A model generated the notes under the pieces. The model was given only the letters and a program-made list of their open reading frames with translations. It did not search any database and had not been told where the DNA came from. This document shows positions 1 to 3,868 of a stretch of DNA of 6,607 bases, piece by piece. Origin of the DNA: Campylobacterales bacterium (lineage in GTDB: Bacteria; Campylobacterota; Campylobacteria; Campylobacterales; Hydrogenimonadaceae). How positions within the stretch are numbered: position 1 is the stretch's first letter; each line of letters begins with the position of its first letter. The stretch spans positions 1 through 6,607 of the forward strand of contig JALSPH010000260.1 in NCBI GenBank assembly GCA_026986055.1, in the 5' to 3' direction. The position numbers and the translations under genes were made by a program.

Positions 1-1
1 A

Positions 2-259
2 GCTACGGCTCCGCTTTCCGGGACCGAGCCTCTTCTTGCTTTGATGGGTGCAAAAGATATAAACACTTCAGCGGCACCGGGAATCATACCGGTAACCGCC
101 AATACAATGGTAAGGTTCACGGAGGGTGACCATAGCTCTATTTTAGATCCTACCGCTTCGCCTTATGTAACGTTGGAGATGCAAAGTGAGGCTGCATACT
201 TCATCGATTCAAACGGAACCGATGTCAATGTGTCAAACCCTTCCATCATAGCCCAATAA
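2..259 (+). CDS. C-terminal fragment of a probable extracellular lipase (Pla-1/cef/VolA-like alpha/beta hydrolase)
   Basis: The last 85 residues of a protein whose start lies before the window; the frame is open from base 2 to a TAA at 257-259. An internal TTG at 41 is not a convincing start because the coding frame continues upstream of it. The stretch VRFTEGDHSSILDP (fragment residues 37-50) resembles the region around the catalytic histidine in Pla-1/cef and VolA-type bacterial phospholipases/lipases, where a G-D/S-H-S/G-S-L-L-x-P segment is followed by an 'EMQ' helix and a final strand; here EMQSEAAYF and a closing VNVSNPSIIAQ follow. His44 of the fragment would be the triad histidine. 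The Ser and Asp of the triad would lie upstream and cannot be seen. Family members are secreted or surface lipoproteins that hydrolyse lipids. The family call rests on this short tail and remembered resemblance, so another alpha/beta hydrolase remains possible. The gene converges on nfo with one base between the stops. Confidence 0.6.
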   Translation, partial: ATAPLSGTEPLLALMGAKDINTSAAPGIIPVTANTMVRFTEGDHSSILDPTASPYVTLEMQSEAAYFIDSNGTDVNVSNPSIIAQ

Positions 260-260
260 G

Positions 261-1103
261 CTACTCCACAAGATCGTAAAGGGCGCAGATCTCCTGCGCC
301 CAGATCGACTCGTCTATAGTCTCCAAAACAAGAGGAATATCATCCATCCTCGGATCGTTCATTATAAACTTGAAAGCATCCCAGCCTATCTCTCCGCATC
401 CAAGAGAGTGGTGGCGGTCGACCCTGCTTCCAAGAGGGGGCTTGGAGTCGTTTATGTGCATACCTTTCAGGTACTTAAACCCTACGACCCTCTCGAATTC
501 CGCCATCGTCTCATCGTACGCCTCTTTGCTTCTTAGGTCGTAGCCGGCCGTGAATGTGTGGCAGGTGTCCAGACATACCCCGACTCTGCTTTTGTCTTCG
601 ACTCTATCTATGAGATAGGCAAGATGCTCGAACCTATGCCCGAGGTTGCTCCCTTGGCCCGCAGTGTTTTCTATGACAAGCGTAACCCCATCGGTTTCGT
701 TGAGAGTTATGTTCATCGCCTCCGCAATCTTGTCCAGACACTCCTCTTCGCTTATCTTTTTCAGATGGCTTCCCGGATGGAAGTTGAGCTTGTCCAAACC
801 TAAAAGAGAGCACCTTTGAACCTCGTCTATGAAAGCATCCAGGCTCTTTTTCCACTTCTCATCTTCCGGATGCCCGAGATTTATCAGGTAACTATCGTGC
901 GGCAATACATGCTTTGGCTCTATGCCGCTCTTTTTCAGATTCTCCTTGAACTTCTCTATCGTTTCATCGTCAAGCGGCTTGGCCCTCCATTGGCGCTGGT
1001 TCTTGGTAAAAAGAGCGAACGCTTTTGCGCCGATCTCTTTTGCGTTGAGCGGTGCGTTGAAGACCCCTCCGGAAGAGGAAACATGGGCGCCGACATATTT
1101 CAT
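261..1103 (-). CDS. nfo: Endonuclease IV (apurinic/apyrimidinic endonuclease)
   Basis: A complete 280-residue TIM-barrel AP endonuclease. It cleaves DNA 5' to abasic sites and certain oxidised lesions in base excision repair, using three zinc ions, in the cytoplasm. All nine metal ligands known from E. coli Nfo are present, at the same numbers: His69, His109 (HPGSH), Glu145 (IENTAGQG), Asp179 and His182 (LDTCH), His216 (HINDSK), Asp229 and His231 (DRHH), Glu261 (LETID). Length matches the family (about 280). The ATG at 1103-1101 is chosen because the protein begins MKYVGAHVS, the usual family N-terminus, and has a strong GGGAGGTGA Shine-Dalgarno six bases upstream. The start overlaps the TGA of an upstream 33-codon frame as ATGA, and the start region is duplicated 98 bp upstream. 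It is probably the last gene of a transcript that begins with the lipoprotein gene. The stop (TAG, 263-261) is one base from the convergent lipase stop. Confidence 0.97.
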   Translation of the reverse strand: MKYVGAHVSSSGGVFNAPLNAKEIGAKAFALFTKNQRQWRAKPLDDETIEKFKENLKKSGIEPKHVLPHDSYLINLGHPEDEKWKKSLDAFIDEVQRCSLLGLDKLNFHPGSHLKKISEEECLDKIAEAMNITLNETDGVTLVIENTAGQGSNLGHRFEHLAYLIDRVEDKSRVGVCLDTCHTFTAGYDLRSKEAYDETMAEFERVVGFKYLKGMHINDSKPPLGSRVDRHHSLGCGEIGWDAFKFIMNDPRMDDIPLVLETIDESIWAQEICALYDLVE

Positions 1104-1159
1104 ATGTCACCTCCCATTATTTCCATCTTAGCTACTTTACTCGCAGTCGGCGTGCGTTT
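1082..1159. repeat. Direct repeat copy 1 (78 bp), carries the real nfo start
   Basis: This stretch matches 1180-1257 at 77 of 78 bases; the single difference is T at 1133 versus C at 1231. Read on the minus strand it contains, in order, the 3' part of a short leader frame, the GGGAGGTGA ribosome-binding site, and codons 1-7 of nfo (MKYVGAH). The repeat offset is 98 bp, with 20 unrepeated bases (1160-1179) between the copies. Confidence 0.97.
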
Positions 1160-1201
1160 AGCACCCCACTCCGAGATATCATGGGCGCCGACATATTTCA
1201 T
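1100..1201 (-). CDS. 33-codon chimeric frame made by the duplication: nfo start fused to leader peptide
   Basis: Translation from the duplicated start gives MKYVGAH (nfo residues 1-7), four codons more or less unique to the spacer region (DISEWGA), then the leader tail [19 protein letters not shown], and stops with a TGA overlapping the nfo ATG. It has the same strong ribosome-binding site as nfo. Its own start overlaps the previous leader stop as ATGA, so ribosomes could pass along the chain leader -> chimera -> nfo by re-initiation. The peptide resembles no family I know. It probably matters as a translation-coupling step rather than as a functional protein. Expression is not proven. Confidence 0.4.
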   Translation of the reverse strand: MKYVGAHDISEWGAKRTPTASKVAKMEIMGGDI

Positions 1202-1257
1202 ATGTCACCTCCCATTATTTCCATCTTAGCCACTTTACTCGCAGTCGGCGTGCGTTT
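1180..1257. repeat. Direct repeat copy 2 (78 bp), second copy of nfo start signals
   Basis: Upstream (minus-strand sense) copy of the 78-bp repeat. It has its own complete GGGAGGTGA site (1213-1205) and ATG (1201-1199) followed by the same seven nfo codons, but then runs into the 20-base spacer and on into the leader frame of copy 1 rather than into nfo. The near identity suggests a recent duplication or continuing gene conversion. Confidence 0.97.
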
Positions 1258-1272
1258 GTCAATTTTAAACAT
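1198..1272 (-). CDS. 24-residue leader ORF between the lipoprotein gene and nfo
   Basis: This frame begins ATG TTT AAA ATT GAC two bases after the lipoprotein stop (TAA, 1277-1275) and ends with a TGA overlapping the ATG of the next frame. Its Shine-Dalgarno GGAGAG lies within the last codons of the lipoprotein gene, the usual layout of a coupled operon gene. The peptide is basic and starts MFKIDKRTPTAS. The one base difference between the two repeat copies (GTG here, GTA in copy 1) is synonymous (Val) in this frame, weak support for coding. I do not recognise the peptide. It could be a real small protein, the remnant of a longer gene, or only a translation-coupling leader. Confidence 0.4.
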   Translation of the reverse strand: MFKIDKRTPTASKVAKMEIMGGDI

Positions 1273-1274
1273 TT

Positions 1275-1754
1275 TTATCTCTCCATAACTTTTATAACTA
1301 TGTTGTTTATCCTGTCTTTGAAGCGAGCCGAAGTCGCATCGAAGGTGTAGATTATATCGAATTTGCCCTCTTCTCTTATCCGTTGAACCCATTTTCCTCC
1401 CTCTTTTTCAAGCCCCTCTCCCCCAAATATCGCTCTTTTTGAGAGTATCGAAGCAACTGTTCCCGCCGGATAGTCCGTATGCATAAACTTCCTGTAAAAC
1501 TCTTTTTCGGACATACATACGGAATCGACACAGACTCTTTTGCCTACACTTAAAGTAAAGAGTGCACTACCTGAGTTGTAGATCTGAATCTTGACCCTAT
1601 TTTTCCCGCGATATACGAACCCCATATCGGCATACTTCAATGCGGGCAATTTCAGAACTATCAAAGCTGGCTGCGGCTTTTCGTAATGTTTCATGGAGCA
1701 ACCTGCCGCAAAAAAGAGTAAACAAGCAAAGAGTACAGTTTTAACAAATTTCAA
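1275..1754 (-). CDS. Small outer-membrane-type lipoprotein of unknown function
   Basis: A 159-residue protein with a textbook lipoprotein signal: Lys-containing N-terminus (MKFVKT), hydrophobic core VLFACLLFF, then lipobox AAGC with Cys19 as the lipidation site. I place the start at TTG 1754-1752 because AAAAGGG (1766-1760) lies five bases upstream. An in-frame TTG six codons earlier (1772) lacks a good ribosome-binding site and would give a slightly longer signal. The mature part contains YADMGFVYRG, then a beta-rich stretch (KNRVKIQIYNSGSALFTLSV), two cysteines (VCVDSVC) that could form a disulfide in the periplasm, and FDIIYTFDATSARFKDRINNIVIKV near the C-terminus. The style resembles uncharacterised Campylobacterota lipoproteins, but I cannot name a function. 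It is first in a unit with the nfo leader frames and nfo; a TATAAAAT box lies just upstream (1789-1782). Confidence 0.85.
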   Translation of the reverse strand: MKFVKTVLFACLLFFAAGCSMKHYEKPQPALIVLKLPALKYADMGFVYRGKNRVKIQIYNSGSALFTLSVGKRVCVDSVCMSEKEFYRKFMHTDYPAGTVASILSKRAIFGGEGLEKEGGKWVQRIREEGKFDIIYTFDATSARFKDRINNIVIKVMER

Positions 1755-1781
1755 TATAACCCTTTTGGACAAAAACTTAGA

Positions 1782-1789
1782 ATTTTATA
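1782..1789 (-). promoter_or_regulatory. Probable -10 box of the lipoprotein-nfo operon
   Basis: On the minus strand the sequence reads TATAAAAT, about 28 bases before the proposed TTG start. Transcription would begin near 1775, leaving a leader of about 20 bases that holds the AAAAGGG ribosome-binding site. No -35 hexamer is visible, as is usual for Campylobacterota sigma-70 promoters. An identical octamer occurs on the same strand at 2022-2015. Confidence 0.5.
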
Positions 1790-1820
1790 CGTGTCACTGA
1801 GAAAATGTGCTACTTCTATG

Positions 1821-1988
1821 AAGAGTATCGATAGACAGATCGTCAAACGAGTGCGATTTGCCTACGGACGCCTGCAAAATCTCTAAAAACCGCTAACCTC
1901 TTCGAGACCCTGACGGGCAAGCGCGGTTTTTGGCCGAGATTTTTACGTCTCAAATCGCAAGTTTGACTCTCTATCTATCGACACCCTT
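1821..1988. repeat. Long imperfect inverted repeat (168 bp hairpin)
   Basis: The arms are 1821-1893 and 1923-1988 with a 29-base loop. Helices: 1821-1848 with 1961-1988 (28 positions, 23 Watson-Crick); 1852-1860 with 1951-1959 (9 of 9); 1867-1870 with 1946-1949 (4 of 4) inside an asymmetric internal loop; 1876-1883 with 1936-1943 (8 of 8); 1885-1893 with 1923-1931 (9 of 9). It lies between the lipoprotein and tRNA promoters, in the only protein-free stretch of the window. It is much longer than a normal terminator hairpin and has no U-tract next to it on either strand. It might be a dispersed palindromic or MITE-like element, or the fold of an RNA. No clear target-site duplication is seen at the ends. 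Confidence 0.9.
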
Positions 1989-2008
1989 GGAACACGCAAC
2001 CCGTCTTT
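1821..2008 (-). ncRNA. Candidate structured small RNA from the inverted repeat
   Basis: If transcribed on the minus strand, the basal helix has no disruptive mismatch. Pairs 1824/1985, 1827/1982 and 1836/1973 become G-U, and adjacent positions 1840-1841/1968-1969 become a tandem G-A/A-G motif, which RNA helices tolerate well. On the plus strand the same sites would be A-C and C-U clashes. A TATAAAAT box at 2022-2015 would start transcription near 2008, about 20 bases before the fold. Length (about 170-190 nt) and a rod with an internal bubble loosely recall 6S RNA, but I see no specific 6S sequence signature. No U-tract terminator follows the fold, so it could also be a long 5' leader of the lipoprotein transcript. 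Ends and function are inferred. Confidence 0.4.
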
Positions 2009-2014
2009 TAGATA

Positions 2015-2022
2015 ATTTTATA
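2015..2022 (-). promoter_or_regulatory. Possible -10 box reading into the inverted repeat
   Basis: The minus strand reads TATAAAAT within an AT-rich tract, the same octamer as the lipoprotein -10 box. Transcription from it would enter the 1988-1821 fold after about 20 bases. The tract also forms the upstream AT-rich part of the tRNA promoter on the other strand, so the match could simply reflect base composition. Confidence 0.35.
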
Positions 2023-2042
2023 GTAATTTAAGTTAAATTCAC

Positions 2043-2048
2043 TATAAT
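2043..2048 (+). promoter_or_regulatory. -10 box of the tRNA-Glu gene
   Basis: A perfect TATAAT lies 21 bases before the first tRNA base, which would give a start near 2055 and a short 5' leader for RNase P to remove. The sequence upstream (about 2004-2040) is AT-rich with no clear -35 hexamer. Confidence 0.7.
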
Positions 2049-2069
2049 TTCACCCACAAAGCCGTTGAT

Positions 2070-2145
2070 GGCCCCTTCATCTAGCGGTCCAGGATGCAAG
2101 GTTTTCATCCTTGTCACAGGGGTTCGAGTCCCCTAGGGGTCACCA
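2070..2145 (+). tRNA. tRNA-Glu (anticodon UUC), CCA encoded
   Basis: A full cloverleaf can be drawn. The acceptor stem GGCCCCT (2070-2076) pairs with AGGGGTC (2135-2141) with one G-U; the discriminator is A2142 and CCA is encoded at 2143-2145. The anticodon stem CAAGG/CCTTG encloses the loop TTTTCAT, with the anticodon TTC at 2104-2106. The T-arm is GGGG-TTCGAGT-CCCC. Anticodon and overall sequence fit bacterial tRNA-Glu, which serves both translation and, where the GluTR pathway exists, tetrapyrrole synthesis. It appears to be a single tRNA gene rather than part of a cluster within this window. Downstream, only a weak 5-bp stem (2153-2157/2168-2172) and a T7 run (2182-2188) are seen, so the terminator is unclear. 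Confidence 0.97.
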
Positions 2146-2187
2146 CTTTGTCTTCATGGTCCCTCCTATGAAATCTACATATTTTTT

Positions 2188-2652
2188 TCAATAACCCAAT
2201 ATCTCATAAACTTTTTTACGCATGCGTTTTGCATGCGTTCCCTGCCAGTAGACCCTATCGCATTTTGGGCAGATCCAGTAACCGTCAAGCCATCTGTAGG
2301 TCTCTTTGGGTATCTTTTCAAAGATTTGCTCTTTTTCGCATGAAGCCAATATGCGATTGCAGCACAAAGAGCGAGTAAAGGGATGGGCAAAACGAGCAAG
2401 ATCGAGCATCGCCGCTAAGCGCCTAAGCTGCGTTACGGCATCCTCGCACCTTAGAACTATAATCGAGTTCGGCATTCTCTCCTGCAGCCTTCTGTCGCAC
2501 GTTACTCCTATGCGTCCAAAACGGCAATAGCCCAAAATCTCATTGTCATCCAAGTCACCTCTGTATACCGTATCGAACCCTAAAAGCCTGAGATATTTCG
2601 CAACCTTGGCCAAATGGACGTCGCAGACAAAACTATAAAACCCCTTTCGCAC
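2188..2652 (-). CDS. Mut7-C RNase domain (DUF82) protein with zinc ribbon
   Basis: A 154-residue protein of the Mut7-C/DUF82 family, a PIN-like nuclease fold followed by a zinc ribbon; RNase activity is predicted for the family but its substrate is largely unknown. The N-terminal half has FVCDVHLAKVAKYLRLLGFDT (residues 8-28; Asp11 acidic site), RGDLDDNEI (31-39) and TCDRRL (51-56; Asp53), the expected acidic residues. The C-terminal half carries the ribbon and the signature WICPKCDRVYWQGTH (126-140; Cys128, Cys131). In the first knuckle the family usually has R-C-x-x-C-N, whereas here it is R-S-L-C-C-N (94-99), so the first cysteine is replaced by Ser95, with Cys97 and Cys98 nearby. The start is GTG (2652-2650), with GGGGTGAG eight bases upstream inside the end of the aldo/keto reductase gene; the four-base gap implies translational coupling. 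Cytoplasmic. Confidence 0.9.
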   Translation of the reverse strand: MRKGFYSFVCDVHLAKVAKYLRLLGFDTVYRGDLDDNEILGYCRFGRIGVTCDRRLQERMPNSIIVLRCEDAVTQLRRLAAMLDLARFAHPFTRSLCCNRILASCEKEQIFEKIPKETYRWLDGYWICPKCDRVYWQGTHAKRMRKKVYEILGY

Positions 2653-2656
2653 TATC

Positions 2657-3676
2657 TCACCCCATAGGATAAGGGATCGTCTCTTCTACCTCGTCGCAGG
2701 CTCTTAAAATCTCGCTATCAAGCTTCACATCCAAAGCTGCGAGGGTCTCATCGAGCTGTTTTACGCTCGTAGCTCCTATTATCGAAGAGGCTACAAAGTC
2801 GTGCTGCATACTCCACGCTACGGCAAGAGTAGTTACACTCATACCGGCTGCTTGGGCTATCTCCATATAAAGGGCGGTGGCTCTTAGCGTCTTTTCGTTC
2901 AGATACTTCGAAGCCTGCGCTCTTACGCGCGGATTTTTATCTTCAAGATATTTAGTAAAACGGGCATTTGGAGGGTAGAACTCCCCGTTGTACTTACCGC
3001 TCAAGACCCCTCCGGCAAGGGGTGCGTAAGGGAGCAAAGATATACTCTCTTTTCTGCAAACCGTAGCAAGTTCGTCCATAAAGCGGCGATTCAATAAAGA
3101 GAAGTTGTTCTGAATCGACTCGAACCTTGCAAGATTTTTGTAGCGACTCGTTTCATTCGCTTTCGTCAAGCCGTAGGCCGTGTCGTTTGAGGTCCCTATG
3201 TAGCGTACTTTACCGCTTTGCACAAGCCTATCGAACGCCTCCAGACTCTCCTCTATCGGTACGATAGTATCGGGCCAGTGCATCTGGTAAAGGTCGATAT
3301 AGTCGGTTTTAAGCCTCTTTAGGCTCCCCTCTACCGCTCTTTCTATATGAAATCTGTCTATCGCCGTCATCCCGTGGCGAATAGGCGGCACGAACCAGCC
3401 GCTTGCGGCCCCTGCCACTTTGGATGCCAGAATTATCGACTCTCTTGGCTTGCCTGCCATCCACTCTCCGACTATCTCCTCGGTAACTCCGGCCCATGAG
3501 CTTCTTGGCGGCACCGGATACAACTCGGCCGTATCGAAAAAGTTGATACCCCGGTCGTAAGCTTTATCCATTATTTCAAAAGAGCTCCTCTTGTCGCAAA
3601 AGGAGCCGAAAGTCATCGTCCCCATACATAAAGGCGAAACTCTCAGGCCGCTTTTTCCTATATACCTATACTCCAT
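2657..3676 (-). CDS. Aldo/keto reductase, Tas-like
   Basis: A complete 339-residue (beta/alpha)8 NADP(H)-dependent oxidoreductase. The catalytic tetrad of the superfamily is present: Asp48 (FFDTAELY), Tyr53, Lys86 (ASKV), His133 (YQMHWP). The segment AELYPVPPR followed by TEEIVGEWM closely matches E. coli Tas (346 aa), as do SLKRLKTDYIDLYQ, KVRYIGTSN, IQNNFSLLNR and VASSIIGATS; the last supplies cofactor phosphate-binding contacts. Tas-type enzymes reduce aldehydes/ketones; the natural substrate is not established, so a specific reaction should not be assigned. Start is ATG 3676-3674 with a strong GGAGGAG seven bases upstream. It is first in a coupled pair with the Mut7-C gene and is transcribed away from the small membrane protein gene, from a promoter at about 3698-3726. 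Confidence 0.93.
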   Translation of the reverse strand: MEYRYIGKSGLRVSPLCMGTMTFGSFCDKRSSFEIMDKAYDRGINFFDTAELYPVPPRSSWAGVTEEIVGEWMAGKPRESIILASKVAGAASGWFVPPIRHGMTAIDRFHIERAVEGSLKRLKTDYIDLYQMHWPDTIVPIEESLEAFDRLVQSGKVRYIGTSNDTAYGLTKANETSRYKNLARFESIQNNFSLLNRRFMDELATVCRKESISLLPYAPLAGGVLSGKYNGEFYPPNARFTKYLEDKNPRVRAQASKYLNEKTLRATALYMEIAQAAGMSVTTLAVAWSMQHDFVASSIIGATSVKQLDETLAALDVKLDSEILRACDEVEETIPYPMG

Positions 3677-3697
3677 ACTCTCCTCCGTTAATCGTTG

Positions 3698-3726
3698 TTC
3701 ATACGGTATTGATCGATAGTTGACAA
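3698..3726 (-). promoter_or_regulatory. Probable sigma-70 promoter of the aldo/keto reductase gene
   Basis: The minus strand reads TTGTCA (3726-3721), 17 bases, then TATGAA (3703-3698). A start near 3691 would leave a leader of about 15 bases including the GGAGGAG site. The -35 element overlaps TTGACA on the opposite strand (3720-3725), so transcription in the two directions may compete. Confidence 0.45.
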
Positions 3727-3740
3727 TGTTGATCTAATAT
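3720..3740 (+). promoter_or_regulatory. Possible promoter region of the small membrane protein gene
   Basis: TAATAT at 3735-3740 could be a -10 box giving a start near 3747 and a leader of about 24 bases with GGAG (3760-3763). TTGACA at 3720-3725 is only nine bases from it, too close to act as its -35 partner. A -10-only promoter is plausible for this group, but support is modest. Confidence 0.3.
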
Positions 3741-3770
3741 TACTCATCAAAATAGAGACGGAGAAAAAAG

Positions 3771-3866
3771 ATGGAGTGGGTACTATTTTCGATTCAAGGA
3801 GCGGCAGCAACCCTTCTCTCATTTTTTCTTCTCTACTCTCTCGTGCGATCACTGCGAAAAAACTGA
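3771..3866 (+). CDS. 31-residue single-helix membrane protein (small ORF)
   Basis: ATG at 3771 with GGAG eight bases upstream (ACGGAGAAAAAAGATG) opens a 32-codon frame ending TGA at 3864-3866. The peptide begins MEWVLFSIQGAAATLLSF and ends in a basic tail (VRSLRKN). Residues 4-25 form one hydrophobic, Ala/Leu/Phe-rich transmembrane span, and by the positive-inside rule the C-terminus should face the cytoplasm. The frame fits exactly between the divergent promoter region and the GGDEF-EAL stop, with two bases to spare, as expected of a real gene in compact sequence. I do not recognise the family. Options include an accessory peptide of a membrane enzyme, a small regulator, or a hydrophobic type I toxin; nothing in the sequence decides between them. 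The gene is too short for routine gene callers and would be easy to miss. Confidence 0.6.
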   Translation: MEWVLFSIQGAAATLLSFFLLYSLVRSLRKN

Positions 3867-3868
3867 GG

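Noticed and set aside
1..259. Separate 72-residue gene starting at 41
   Set aside because: The TTG has no ribosome-binding site and the frame is open to the window edge with sequence continuing in the same protein style; it is the tail of a larger gene.
816..1229. 137-codon plus-strand frame across the duplicated region
   Set aside because: Antisense to nfo; its apparent length comes from the repeat being stop-free on both strands.
1821..1988. CRISPR or ordinary intrinsic terminator reading of the inverted repeat
   Set aside because: No repeated short units with spacers; far too long and without an adjacent U-tract for a terminator.
2153..2188. Possible tRNA terminator (TTCAT/ATGAA stem plus T7 run)
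   Set aside because: Only five base pairs, AU-rich, a 10-base loop and nine bases from the T-run; too weak to call.
2175..2399. 74-codon minus-strand frame with a hydrophobic start
   Set aside because: Overlaps the Mut7-C gene in another phase; hydrophobic stretch is a by-product of that coding sequence.
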